DNA of 64,000 nucleotides from Diphasiastrum complanatum (GCA_029204225.1 CM055096.1:37843460-37907459), one strand, 5' to 3'; shown: positions 43,686 to 55,152, counted from the first letter of the stretch. Made by a program: numbers and translations. Notes: generated from the letters alone by a model not told the origin.

Positions 43686-45542
43686 ATGATTTCGAGATTG
43701 TCAATAACAGCACTAGACAATTTAGTCTTTGTGATTTCGTCGTCCTCTTCCTCGAAAGTGACCACCTTCTCTGTAGCAGCTGACTGAAGTTTAGTGTTGA
43801 TGATTTCTTTCGCTTCTGCTGAGATATCTTTTGCAAATAATTTTGTAGCATCGCGGTCATAGTCTGGGTCATCTTTAAGATCTTCTTTAGTCGTAGATTT
43901 GTTCGTTGACTTGCTAGAAGATTTCTTCTTCGAAGATTTTCTGTGCTTTGTTGAAGATTTTTGTTTGGGTTTCAAGGAGCCTTTGGTTCTTGTTGTGGCT
44001 TTGAATATATTCTTCACGTCACTTGGCCAAGACTGGTCTTCTATCTTTGCCAATTTTCCTTCAATAACATCAATCCTTTGCACAACAACATCAGTCGAAG
44101 CTTTTGCTTTCGAGTCGGCAGCAGCTGGTGTTGCTACATACTGATATTTGGGTCGCGGCTTCTGTGGATGAGGGCAGTCAGGATACTTGTGGCCAGGCTC
44201 TCTGCAGTTCGAGCATAACGACACATAACCAATCGACTTTCGCGACTGAGGATAGTCACATGAAAAATGTCCTGGCTCTCCACAGTTGTAGCAGTTGCCC
44301 GACACTGGTTTAGTCGTAGTTTGAGACTTTGCTGGTCCAACGAATTCAGGAGGGTTGTGTGTTCTTGGTGCAAACTATGGTCTATCCTATTGGGCTGATG
44401 CTGTAGTACCCTGAACATAGTTAGTAGTCGCATCATTTTGAAAAATAAAAAGTACCTCCTGGACAGGATCTTCAATATATTTTACATTTACAATGGTGTA
44501 GTCTTCCTTAGTATGTCTAGAAGTTCCACATTTCGTACACCACATTCCTGAGTTGGAAGAAGATGCCTTTGGTCTTTTGTTTGCAACTTCAAAGATCTTC
44601 ACTTTCAAAGCATTAAATTTTTTATTAACGTCAGCCATATTACTCTTCCAAAGTTTTTCAACTTTAGAAGTTACGACTTCTCCTCGATGGTTTCGTGTCG
44701 TCCTTTCGCTTGGATCATTGTTTATTCTTTCTATCTCCTTTATCAGCTTCTGATTCCGATGAATCGCTGCTTTCGGACTTCGAGCTTGAAAAACTGGTAC
44801 TTGAGTCAGAATCTGAATCATCATTGTTGTCACTGGAATTAGTCTTAGACTTATGAGATCTCTTAGTTGAGCGTCGCTTTAGTGCTAGTTTCAAGGTCTC
44901 AAAATTTTTGGAACTAGCTATTACTGCTGCTAAGGAAGTCATGTCCTCGTGTCTAGAATACCGATCAATCTTTGGTGGTAAACCAGCCAAAAACCATTCG
45001 ATCTGCATGTCAACGGGATATACACCGATTAGTTTTCCTATAAGATTTTTAACCTTTCGTGTATATTTTCGAAGGGATTCTTTAGTCTTCTTCTAAACAT
45101 TGTTCAGACATCCAAGAATTCAAGATTTGTAATCGATTTCTCTAAACTGGTTCAAAAACGCATCTTTCAGCAGTAACTAGGTTCCTACACGGCCTGGTTC
45201 AGCTTGACTGTACCATATGCATGCCTACTTTCTCAGCAGACCAGGGAATATTCACAGTTTATCTACATCAGTTCCTTCATAATTTGCATTAGCAATTGAC
45301 TCAAATTGCGAGACATAGCTATCAGCATCATCGGAAGTAGTCTCTTTAAAATAATTGTACTTAATTTTTGAGATAGAAGTGAAACGTGAAACAAGACACT
45401 CCGTATCGAAGCTAATTAGGAGTTCAAGTAACTGGGCAGTGATTTCATCGAGATTTCTTCGACTCTCTCTCTCACTCTGTCTTCGTAAAAATTTCTCTCT
45501 AAGCTTACGGTATTGTTCTAATTGGGATTCTCTATCTGACAT
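43652..45542 (-). pseudogene. E gag with three zinc knuckles
   Basis: Starts MSDRESQLEQYRKLREKFLR at 45,542. The Gypsy capsid domain (ITAQLLELLISFDTECLVSR; DDADSYVSQFESIA) continues in other frames (QIEWFLAGLPPKIDRY). An unusual Ser/Asp/Glu-rich segment follows (44,720-44,860). Zinc motifs CTKCGTSRHTKED (last Cys now Tyr), CYNCGEPGHFSCDYP and CSNCREPGHKYPDCP lead to a Lys/Ser-rich basic tail (KPKQKSSTKHRKSSKKKSSS). Shifts near 45,240, 44,850 and 44,390. The basic tail and three fingers suggest nucleic-acid binding. Confidence 0.82.
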
Positions 45543-45581
45543 ACATGTATGTGTTAGATTTCTTATAACTTTCCTAAGCTA

Positions 45582-45599
45582 TCCCCAGCAATGACGCCA
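45582..45599 (-). other. E primer-binding site
   Basis: The minus strand reads TGGCGTCATTGCTGGGGA, five bases beyond the LTR end ATACCA, a variant of the G1 primer site with four differences. Confidence 0.75.
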
Positions 45600-45604
45600 A
45601 AAAT

Positions 45605-46863
45605 TGGTATATGTCATACTATACCCACAAGGTTAATATAGATTTTGTAGTAAATAATGTCGTTCCCACAAAGGATAGCATTTGAAAGTTATGTACTTGA
45701 TACAATTATGACAAGTGGTTTCGAGTGTTATTCTGGTTGTCAATAGACATCAGAAAGTAACCAATATTACTTGTGTTTGGGGTGTATAATGTTAATAATC
45801 TTAGAACAACAATCTAGCCTCTATTAAATTGAATGAAACGCATTCTACAGATGAGATGTTATCAGAGTAGTACCGCAGTACTACACTCAAGCTGATTAAG
45901 GTGTCAACAGAGAGACGAAAAATGTTCGATGTATTTGTGGTTGTGCAGACAATTAATTTATTGCGTTCGCGAACTGTTTATTTCTAGACAGAAGTCCTCA
46001 ACAACTCAAGTCCAAGGTTATGGTTAAAGAACACAAATAGTTCTAGAGCATGTTAGAAACTTATGTCAGTTACAATCAGGAACACAGATCAAAGACTCAA
46101 TTCTTCAGACAGGGACTGTCATCTCATATGTATACATACAGTTTTATTCAATGATCGTGCTAAATTGTACCAAATATAGATGTTATTCGAGTGTCGAAAA
46201 CATTGTATTCGCGATAGACGAATAAGATGATTTTAAGATAGTCCTTTAGAGCATGTTTTATGGATACACAACAAACGACTGTAATGTGTTGGAGAGTCTA
46301 TCTGATCAGAGAGTAATTCATTATAATCGTTAGAGATTGCTAGTAGACTCAGGATCACTCACACTCAACAGTGCGGAGAACGAAAATAGGCGAGAATAAC
46401 TCTCAGCACTCTATTCACTTCTTCAACCTCTTACATATGCATAAACTCTTCTCTCTCGATGCTCAAGATTGAACTATGAGATCAATATATGTTCTACGGG
46501 GCGAACAAACACACCTCTAAAACAACAGGTGCGTCGCTCCCGCGAAAAGGTCTAGTTAACAATTAGATTGAGTATACGTTCAATTATACCATAAGAGGTA
46601 TATTTAACTAAGAGTTAAAATTACTCTAGTTTAGCATGTCATTTCATATCTAGTTGTTTTGCATGGACGGCTATCCAAGGCAATGTCTTTTCCTTTTAAA
46701 AGTCTTGTCCTTAATTAAAAGGCAAGTACTTAGGAGATATATTCTCAAAAAATGTCTTAGGCCTCTTCATGATTTATTTTTATCCAGCTCATATCTTCAT
46801 TTTCGAGTATATCATGCCATATTTATGCTGATATTCAATATTTAACAATCTTGTGGCATCACA
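45605..46863 (-). repeat. E 5' LTR
   Basis: 1,259 bp, TGTGATGCCAC... to ...ATACCA on the minus strand, bounded by the primer site. The outer 760 bp is repeated in inverse orientation at 47,378-48,116. Confidence 0.82.
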
Positions 46864-46879
46864 GATACATTACTCACAA

Positions 46880-47340
46880 GATTTCAGACAAAATCACGTA
46901 GTCAGATCATGCTGCTCGAAGATCGGCTGAAAAACCTGCAGTGGGATGGCAAAGACCTCACTTCCTTTATTAGGAAGATGAAGGATCTATTCCTTTCACT
47001 ACACAATTCTGGAGCAGAAAGTGCAGTGTCGGCAAAGAAGCAGCTTACATATTTATTGAGAGCCTTACCAAGATCCTTCCAGACAACCAGAACGCTGCTA
47101 GCAAAAGATCCTATAATGACGCTCGAAAAGGCTATTGTCGAGATTCGAGAAGTCGTCGAAGCTCAAGAGCACCTTGATCACAAGGATGCTTCTGACCTAT
47201 TTAAAGAAACAACAAAGACAAATATTCTCTAAGATGAAGAAATATCTAAAGAGAAAAACATATGAAAAAATATCTTTTCACCTTAACGAAAATCTGAAGA
47301 ACATGATGTTTTGTGAATGATCCTCGAAATAACGATAATA
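46880..47340 (+). pseudogene. F: gag-like UBN2 fragment and 3' untranslated region
   Basis: A 107-residue frame (46,909-47,232): MLLEDRLKNLQWDGKDLTSF, VSAKKQLTYLLRALPRSFQT and PIMTLEKAIVEIREVVEAQE. This is the gag UBN2 pattern usually seen in Copia, yet it lies directly before a polypurine tract and LTR of the Gypsy family E. Either E-family elements carry this domain at their 3' end, or a Copia gag piece was captured. A second copy is at 63,698-63,881. Confidence 0.6.
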
Positions 47341-47360
47341 TGTTCACGAGGACGTTTCAC

Positions 47361-47377
47361 ATTTGAGGAAGGGGATA
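47361..47377 (+). other. F polypurine tract
   Basis: ATTTGAGGAAGGGGATA directly before TGTGAAGCC. Same as in E. Confidence 0.75.
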
Positions 47378-48116
47378 TGTGAAGCCATGAAATTGTTAAA
47401 TATTGAATATCAGCATAAATATGGCCTGACATACTCAAAAATGAAGATATGAGCCAGATAAATATAAATCATGAAGAGGTCTAAGACATTTTTTGAGAAT
47501 ATATCTCCTAAGTACTTGCCTTGTAATTAAGGACAAGACCTTTAAAAGGAAAAGACTTTGTCTTGGATAGCCTTTACTAGGTCGTCCACGCAAAACGACT
47601 AGATATGAAAAGACATGCTAAACTAGAGTAATTCTAATTCTTAGTTAAATAAACCTCTTATGGTATAATTGAACGTATACTCAATCTAATTGTTAACTAG
47701 ACCTTTTCGCGAGAGCGATGCACCTGTTTTTTTAGAGGTGTGTTTGTTCGCCCCGTAGAACATATATTGATCTCACAGTTCAGTCTCGAGCATCGAGAGA
47801 GAAGAGTTTATGCATATGTAAGAGGTTGAAGAAGTGAATAGAGTGCTGAGAGTTATTCTCGCTTATCACCGTTCTCTGCACAATCTCTAACGCATTACAT
47901 GAAATACTCTCTGATTAGATAGACTCTCTAGTGCATTATAGTCGTTTGTTGTGTATCCGTAAAACATGCTCTAAAGAATTGTCTTAAAATCATCTTATTT
48001 GTCTATCGCAAATACAATCTTTTCAGCACTTGAATAACATCTATATTTGGTACAATTTAGCACAATCATTGAATAAAACTGTATGTATACATATGAGATG
48101 ACAATCCCTGTCTGAA
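47378..48116 (+). repeat. F 3' LTR, truncated, inverted to the E 5' LTR
   Basis: Reverse complement of 46,103-46,863. Stops at CTGTCTGAAG, where the mosaic begins. With the E LTR it forms ~740 bp arms around a 514 bp loop. Confidence 0.85.
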
Positions 48117-48485
48117 GGTGCCTTGAGGTTTCAGTTGTATATCTTCTTCCTCAAATACATCCTCTTCTTCGTAACCATCTAGTATAGTCGCATCGAACTG
48201 CTTTGGTGACGGAACTGCATGGGCGACCCTGATGGAATCTTGTGCTACTTCGGCTTGATCTTGTTGATCTGTCTGAAAGGATGAATAAAAAATTATAGAA
48301 CTATCATGGAACTGTTCAAATTATGTTCCAGGTTATATATGGATTCGAACAAATAGCCGTCATTGGTCCAGTACAACTCATCAGTAGTATCAATAAAGGG
48401 CTTGAAGATGCTCTTAGTGTGCTTATGATTTGGGGAGGGCTTCTTTGTTCAAAGCCTTGAGATCCATACAAATATGCATCTTCCC
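48117..48485 (-). pseudogene. Mosaic of Gypsy RT and H-type ORF3 pieces
   Basis: On the minus strand 48,485-48,445 reads KMHICMDLKALNK (Gypsy RT). It is followed at once by the H-family ORF3 piece PSPNHKHTKSIFKPFIDTTD, ELYWTNDGYLFESIYNL (48,440-48,320), then a stretch with a TTTCAG acceptor-like site and an acidic frame (DGYEEEDVFEEEDIQLKP, 48,190-48,130) of unknown origin. Confidence 0.6.
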
Positions 48486-48685
48486 ATTGATCTCTAAGTT
48501 TAAAAATGACTTTTGGGCCTCTAGTTTTATTTTAATTCCAAGGCCCAAGTCAATTTTATTTTATTTACACTTAAGCTTGTATGCTCATTGGGCCATGGGC
48601 TTACGCGCGCAGGATGCCATGCCCTTGCAACACATTTTATTGGACGATTTTATTTATTTATACTTTGTTGGGAATAGCCCCAACA
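48486..48685 (-). repeat. G3 LTR fragment
   Basis: First 200 bp of a G-family LTR on the minus strand (TGTTGGGGCTATTCCC), truncated at GATCTC. Almost identical to 57,186-57,373. Confidence 0.85.
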
Positions 48686-48731
48686 GGACCCACAGCCTGA
48701 AGTAGTGTCGGTCCCTCGGCACTCTGCCGGT

Positions 48732-50800
48732 TTAGTAAAGAGTTTTCTTCACCCACCTTTGCTGGATCAGGTAGGTCATGACATCCTCCATAAAATTGAG
48801 GCGGTCCAATTTCTTCAAGTCCTTGGGCATGTGAATGGACTTGTGGACTCCTCTCAGCCAATCTTGGTCGACCAATGCTTGGAATCTGCATGTCCATGCA
48901 TCGCCCAGAACTGGTGCTCGGTAATACACACGAGCGATTGGCAGCTGATCTTTGACTTTGTCTGAAGGTAGCGCCTTATTAATGTCAAAGAATATGGGAG
49001 GGAAAAAATTGTCCCATTTAGTTTCGATCCCCATTAGATGTTCTAAGTCCTAGGCATAAGTGGCTGCTATGCGGATTGTTGGATCCGGGCAGTTGACATA
49101 GTGATTCGCGAATGTGGTGAGAGCCCTTCTGGCATCGACATTTGTAGTCCAACCATATTCTGAATGAATGATCGGCCAATTTAAGTTTTGAATTGTGAGT
49201 TTGTCCAGAGGGGTGCCGCATTCCGTCCATTTGGATCGTCATGTACATGGTAGGAAGTGCGCGTTCACCTGTAATTATTGCGGACTCGTCATGTAGGCTT
49301 TGATGGCCACAGGGTCTCTTTCGAACAATTGCTGACGCCACTCTGGTTGTGGTTGGAGGGCGAGTAATGCTTGCAATTCTTTTCCCTTTATTGTCTGAGC
49401 TGAAAACGATATCTGCCAGCTGTCTCTTGATGACTCGTGGGTATACTTTGATAGGAATTCGTTTATTTTCTCCTCCACAGACTTTGGTCTTCGGAAGGCT
49501 CATCTAGAAGATATCGTGCACGAACCTTTGGATGATGTGGCTTGGCTTTGGCTGGTATCTGCGCCTTGGCCCTGGTCTCGCGTCTCAGCAGCCGTATCCG
49601 TTTGTCCTTGGTCTTGGCCTTCAGACCCTAAATCTTGGTTATATCCCCCTGCTGCCCGCTGGCTTTGGTCTTGGCTTGTACTGGCTTGTGCAGCGTCAAA
49701 AACAGGTGGCGATGGAATTACCACGGGGGTGGGCTGGGCCTTCATTTCCACAAATTTTTGGCAAGCCTTGAGGGCTTGCTTGGCCTGGGCGAGCTCGTGA
49801 GTTGCGCTTGTCCAATATTTATTGAACTCTACCGGGTAGCTATTTAAGGTTTGGCTATAAACCTGCACCTGACGCCGAAGAAGATTCATTTCTGATTGAG
49901 AGAGCGGCCTTGAGTCTGGTGCAGGTTGAGCTAACCAGACAAGCTTTTCGTCTTGTAGGGCTTTGACCTCCATCTCCAGACACGTAATCTCTACTTCCAA
50001 AAGGTTTAATTGTGCCTGGATGGGAGCAAGCCGTTGGGACGCTTCAGATTGAAGCTCCCACACCTTCGTGGAGGCCTCTGTCAGCGCATTTGAGAGGCTT
50101 TGGATATAATTATTGAGGCCCTCCTCCTTATGCTGCAGCTTGGCGATCTCCTGGTGCCCTACTTCTTCATGTTGTTGAGCCAAAATCAGCTTGTGCTGCA
50201 GCTTGGTGAGTTCTGCTCGTAGTTGTGTGTTGCTTGTTGCCAGGTGTAGTGCCCTACTTTTCAAGATAGCTTTGGCTGCTACCGCATCTAGGATGTATTT
50301 GCCCAGTGTCTGGTACGCTGTCGTTAAGTCTGTGGAAGCAACCGATATAGTGGCACTGATAAGGGCTTCTGTTGTATCAGCTCCGACGACTTGTGGAGTT
50401 CCGTCGTCATCATCTTCTATCAGGTTCTCATTGGACCTGATGCCATAGGGGCGGTGGGATCAGCCCGATCTGGCGATGGTACAAAAACTATTTGGACAAA
50501 TGCGTCATCAGACAATAGTTGGTTGCCCTCGTCAACCTTTATTGGCAAAGCTGGTGGGGTTTGAGAAGCAACTGTGGAAACGGAGGTGAAGACAACTTGT
50601 TCGAACGAGAGAATGGGAGGAATAGAGGGTAACTGAAGGGTGGTGTGGAGTATGGAAGAAGGAAAAGATGGAGCAGAAAGGGTCTGGCGTGGGGGTGAAA
50701 AATTGATGACTTGCATCCACGCTAGAGTGTCAGGAGACAATTGAGAATCAGAAGGATTGAATGGAATGGAAGCAATGGTGGAGGCAGGAGTGATGGGACT
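48732..50800 (-). pseudogene. G3 ORF3, C-terminal three quarters
   Basis: Minus-strand ORF3 of the G family from the Ser/Pro-rich region (SPITPASTIASIPF near 50,795) through the acidic patch (LIEDDDDGTP; shift near 50,430). A 254-residue open frame holds the coiled coil and Gln-rich linker (50,264-49,500; SQDQSQRAAGGYNQDLGSEG). The C-domain (KSVEEKINEFLSKYTHESSR, then 49,034-48,732, DWLRGVHKSIHMPKDLKKLD) ends 47 bases before the LTR. The N-terminal quarter is replaced by a Copia RNase H end. The coiled-coil part is free of the stops seen in G1. Confidence 0.75.
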
Positions 50801-50930
50801 GAGTGCTTTTGTGAAGATGTCTGCAACCATGTCCTGCGTTTTGCAGTACGTGTCCATGGCTTCTCTCTAGAGATCAAAGTTTGGTTGGCTAAGTGCCTCT
50901 TCGACTATTTTCCGTTCCTGCATTAAGAGA
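50797..50930 (-). pseudogene. Copia RNase H C-terminal fragment
   Basis: The minus strand reads MDTYCKTQDMVADIFTKALS (50,857-50,798), the closing motif of Copia RNase H (T-D-ADIFTKAL). It continues in frame into G3 ORF3 (PITPAST). Upstream a stop separates ALSQPNFDL. Confidence 0.75.
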
Positions 50931-50939
50931 CATGAAGAC

Positions 50940-51371
50940 TCAAGAGTATACCTTGTGGGCTGTTGCGCACTCGGCTTGATCTTCTGGGAGGATTCGACTG
51001 ATGAACCGTTCCTGGGACTTGTTGTTGGGTAACATCAACATCTTTGTCTGATTCGTTGTCTTGAAGTGGGTCGACAATACATACGCCTGAGCCAGAAGCT
51101 CGGACTGTTGTGTCAACGACATGTGAGGAAGGTTCTTCTTGAGCAATATCCTTGCCTTTGAGGTCGACGAATCGAATTGATCCTCGATAAAGATTGTATC
51201 CTGGCTATACAAGATTTGCTGGGTATCAGGATCGTACAACTTGTAAGTGTTATCAAACAAAATATATTCGATCAAGATGGTTTTGAGACCTTGTAAGTCC
51301 AATTTTTTCCTTGTGTCCTTTGGAATCTGCGCGTAGGCGATGCACCGCAGGATGCCATGCCCTCGCAACAC
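50940..51371 (-). pseudogene. Copia integrase C-terminal fragment
   Basis: CIAYAQIPKDTRKKLDLQGL, then IEYILFDNTYKLYDPDTQQI and TIFIEDQF are the conserved region after the Copia integrase core. The first ~10 residues of the open frame (51,371-51,346) come from a G-family LTR, so the frame is a fusion. The RT region that should follow is missing before the RNase H end at 50,857. Confidence 0.8.
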
Positions 51372-52285
51372 ATTTTATTGGACAATTGTATTTATTTACA
51401 CTTTGTGGGGAATACTCCCAACAGGACCCATGGCCTGAAGTAGTGTCGGTCCCTCGGCACTCTGCCGATTTGGTAAAGAGTTTTTTTCGCCTGCCTTTGT
51501 TGGATCAGGTAGGTCGTGACGTCCTCCCTAAAGTTGAGGCTTCTTCAAGTCCTTGGGCGTGTGAAGGGACTTGTGGAATCCTCTCAGCCAATCTTGGTCG
51601 ACCCATGCTTGGAATCTGCGTGTCCATGGATCGCCCAGAAGTGCAGCTCGTTAATACACACGAGCGATTGGCAGCTGATCTTCGACTTTGTTTGAAGGTA
51701 GCACCGTATTAATGTCAAAGAATATGGGGGGGAGAAAATTGTCCCATTTAGTTTCGATCCCCATTAGATGTTGTAAGTCACGGGCGTAAGTGGCTACCGC
51801 GCGGACTGTTGGATCAGGGCAGTTGACATAGTGATTCGCGAATGTGGTGAGAGCCCTTCTGCAATCCACATCTGTAGTCCAACCGTACTCTGAATGAATG
51901 ATCGGCCAATTGAATTGTGAGTTTGTCTAGAGGGGTGTTGCATTCCGCCCATTTGGATCATCGTGTACATGGCAGAAAGTGCGCGTTCACCTGTAATTGT
52001 TGCGGACTCGTCACGTAGGCCCTGATGGCCACAGGGTCTCTTTCGAACAACTGCTAACACCACTCTGGTTGTGGTTGAAGGGCGGGTAATGCATGCAGTT
52101 CTTTGCCCTTTATTGTTTGAGCTGAAAACGATATCTGCCAGCCGCCTCTTGATGACTCGTGGGGATACTTTGATAGGAATTCGTTTATTTTCTTCTCCAC
52201 GGACTTTGGTCTTCAGGAGGCCTGGCTGGCAGATATCGTGCGTGAACCTCTAGATGATGTGGCTTGGCTTTGGCTGTTATCTGCG
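51346..52285 (-). pseudogene. G4: ORF3 C-domain and 78 bp of LTR
   Basis: The minus strand from 52,285 gives the Gln-rich end, INEFLSKYPHESSR (near 52,170), the ALQPQPEW stretch near 52,060, TIQ...WPIIHSEYGWTTD, RRALTTFANHYVNCPDPTVR (51,860), MGIETKWDNFLPPIFFDINT and DWLRG, with a short deletion near 51,540. The LTR start TGTTGGGAGTATTCCC is at 51,423 and breaks off at 51,346 into Copia integrase. Confidence 0.75.
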
Positions 52286-53138
52286 CCTTGCCTACTATTC
52301 GTCGTGAATGATTTGCGAAGAGCTAGACGGTGCTCAACTGATAATTAGTCGCGAATGATTCGCGAAAGACAAGACCAAATGTTAGTCGTTTATTACCAGA
52401 AAGAACAACTAGAAAGATCAGACAGAATGAATGATAAGCATAGCAATATTAACATAGATCTGAACGCAGAAAAAAGAACTATATCAGATTAAGTATATCA
52501 CGTATACATGTCAATAATGCGGTAGAGCACAAGACAATAGTGGACAAAACCGCGTGCCCTACGAAGCTTATACAATTTGTAAAGGAATAAAGACTTATTG
52601 ATGACAATCAAGAATCAATGCGCAAGGCATCTACTTCGTCTCATTCACTCATAACTCATTAATCTAAATAACCTTGTTAAACTGAATACGCAAATGGTAT
52701 CCAGTATATATACATCATATTACAGGTGTGCAGATGTGCTATCTGTAAGAGATTGTGGGTGGCTACAGTCGTTGTCCAGTCTATTAGCACAGCTGCATGG
52801 GGTGAGTGTGAAAAGGGTGCGATGTCAGTCAGTGCTGAAGTGACCGATGGTGATGACAATGCAAAAAGTGTGTCACTCTTACGAATAGCCTTAGGATTAG
52901 ATTTACAGGGTGCGTTTGCTTTAAGGGCACCTTTGGCATTCTGTAGGATAGTGTCCCCTTTTTGCCTGTCACCATAACCTGTATAAAAACACAGTGTCGC
53001 AATTCTTTCACCTTTTATTCGTCTATGCAAATTTGCGTGTAAATATGTAGGCTGCACGACAACGTTAGTAAATATGCAGCATGAATGGAGGCATATTAAA
53101 ATGGAATTAAGGAGAGTAGAAGTAATAAATCCAACATC
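52286..53138. repeat. LTR-like sequence of uncertain orientation
   Basis: On the plus strand it ends AACATCAACA, followed by GTGGTGCCGAGGACAATG, which resembles a primer-binding site, and it contains AGTATATATACATC (52,699). On the minus strand the same edge would be an LTR start TGTTGATG, with TTTTATACAGG at 52,982. No partner LTR is present. The 182-residue frame crossing it has no domain. Confidence 0.35.
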
Positions 53139-53139
53139 A

Positions 53140-54690
53140 ACAGTGGTGCCGAGGACAATGTTGGCGCCAGAAGTAAAGCTTGTAAAGGTAGCTTTACAAC
53201 ATCTATCCAATTCCTTTAGGATCATGTTTTAGCATTGCATCTGGCTATGCTGGTCTGAAGATTTTGTCATGTTGTAGGATGGTCACTTTATTGTTCAATC
53301 CAAGTGCTTTGATAATAACCATAAATTTTGCATTTGAATTGTTAAGATCTCACATTAGAGAATTACTGTCATAACCAATTTCAAATTTAGGGACTAATCT
53401 GCTTTGATTGATCATTTCTAGAAATAACAAATGATTTTCTAGATGGACATTCATTTCCAAAACCATCGAGTGAATGAGATGCTTGCAGAGAGTGGTGATA
53501 TCTCTTTTACTCAAAGTCTCTACGAAAAACCTTTCGTAGATTACATCATCATGTTCAGAAATATTGATAACTCCAATATTTTGAGCCACAAACTGGAAAC
53601 TTTGATATAGTCGATCTTTGATTATTTGTCCCATCTCATATCTAGGACAATTTCCAGCTTGTATATGACTAGTTTCATCACATTCCGTTGTGCACTCTAT
53701 ATTGAATGTGAAACATTCATATAATTAAGTTTTATTCTTGTCTATTAATTCCATTTCACAAGAAGTATTAGACAAGTCTTCTGGTTGAACGTGATGCAAC
53801 GGTTCTTGTGATACTATACCCATATCCTCTACATCATGTTCGTTGTCCTCAATTGATTTTCGGTGTTCTTGCATTGACATGGTGCTCGCAATTGGAATTG
53901 TTTTTTTCAATTCAAATTGAGAATTACATTTATGTTACGGTGTAAATTCCATAGCACTGCATAAATGTTGATTGGCCATCTCTTGTGAATTCAAGGGAAA
54001 ATCAAAAACTGCTGACGAAGTCGTCTAGTCTATTTGGTGAACAAGCTTTTTCATTGTTGATAATTGTTCTTCTTCATCATGTTCCACTTTCAATTCATTC
54101 ACTGATGATGTTGATGATGATTCACTACAATCATTTGGCCTATCATTTTTTTGGATTCCTGGATTGACAATTTTTTCCTATTGTACCTTAGGCACTTTGT
54201 CCTGATCCTTGATCTTCTGTAATTGTCCTATCGTTTTGTCGATATTTAATATTCCGCATATCTTCAAAGTGTGCTCTAGTCGTGTGAAGTATTCTATCGT
54301 AGCTTCACCACTTTACCCTTGTTCAGTTCATATTCTATGGCGTCAGCATGTGATCTTGTATCAGATAATGACATTATCCAAGTCTCTTGATATATATCCT
54401 AAGATAAACAAGCTCTTATCTCAGGCTTCAAGCCTAAAATAAAGTGCATTGTACTGAATTCCTCCACTGAGTAACCATATATGTCCATTATCTAATGGAA
54501 GTCATTGAAATAGCTCTCCACAGTAGACGTAAAGCAAATATATAACTCAGAATCGTCTATTGTGATGAAACCTTTACGAAATTCTCACAGGAATTCAGTC
54601 CAAATTACCAGTTTTATGGGTAGTTCACTCCACCAAGAGGAGGCCTTGCCCTCAAGAAACAGCAAGACTGACGATATCTGTTTTTTTTTT
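53140..54690 (-). pseudogene. Decayed Gypsy gag and following frame
   Basis: Minus-strand gag core near 54,670-54,430: FLEGKASSWWSELPIKLVIW, EFRKGFITIDDSE, then MDIYGYSVEEFSTMHFILGL, KPEIRACLS. Downstream, mostly in one frame with a few stops, runs a hydrophilic protein to about 53,150: NELKVEHDEEEQLSTMKKL, MSMQEHRKSIEDNEHDVEDM, CTTECDETSHIQAGNCPRYE (Cys/His cluster), MGQIIKDRLYQSFQFVAQNI, HLENHLLFLEMINQSRLVPK. The second part is not recognised and could be the gag C-terminus or an unknown accessory region. Confidence 0.55.
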
Positions 54691-54698
54691 TTTTTTTT
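54681..54698 (+). repeat. T18 homopolymer
   Basis: Eighteen T in a row within the gag relic. Length may be unreliable. Confidence 0.8.
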
Positions 54699-55152
54699 GT
54701 TGTGCAAGCTGAAATAGCTCATCCAACGATTTACCCAGTCCTCCTCAACTTTCAGGTGTTTAAACTTTTTATCGCCAAATTTTTTTTCGGTTGATAGCCC
54801 AAGTTGTGTGAATTAATAGCTGGTAATTGATTGAAAAGATTTTGCATTTGGTTATCATGCTATTTATTGCTTTGATGCGGTTCCGAACCGCCTTGCCCAA
54901 ATGCTGAAAAAACCATATCGATGCATAGAAATCTAGTTTACACAATTACCCAAGCCATTACGATTCAATTGAAAGTTAACTGCAATTTCATTTCCTTAGT
55001 CCATAATGACTAAAAAAAATTCTCATGGAATACAAAAAAACAAAAAGCTAAAAAAACCATTAACCTCAACCCAATCTAGCCAGCCACGCCCCCCTTTTCA
55101 CCTACCATGCACACTTAAGTTAACTCAAAAAAAACTTAAGTTACATTCACCA

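Larger units (their letters stand above)
38965..46863 (-). mobile_element. Gypsy derivative E: gag and ORF3 without pol
   Basis: Minus-strand element. 5' LTR 46,863-45,605, primer site 45,599-45,582, gag, a ~230 bp pol scar, an AT-rich spacer, a long ORF3, polypurine tract at 39,935-39,918 and a 3' LTR (39,917-38,965) lacking its last ~230 bp. The two LTRs share TGTGATGCCA starts. The order parallels G1 with pol excised. No target duplication can be read, since the 3' end is truncated. Confidence 0.82.

Noticed and set aside
52677-53225. 182-residue minus-strand ORF as a gene
   Set aside because: It crosses an LTR-like edge and a primer-site-like sequence, and has no domain or compositional support.
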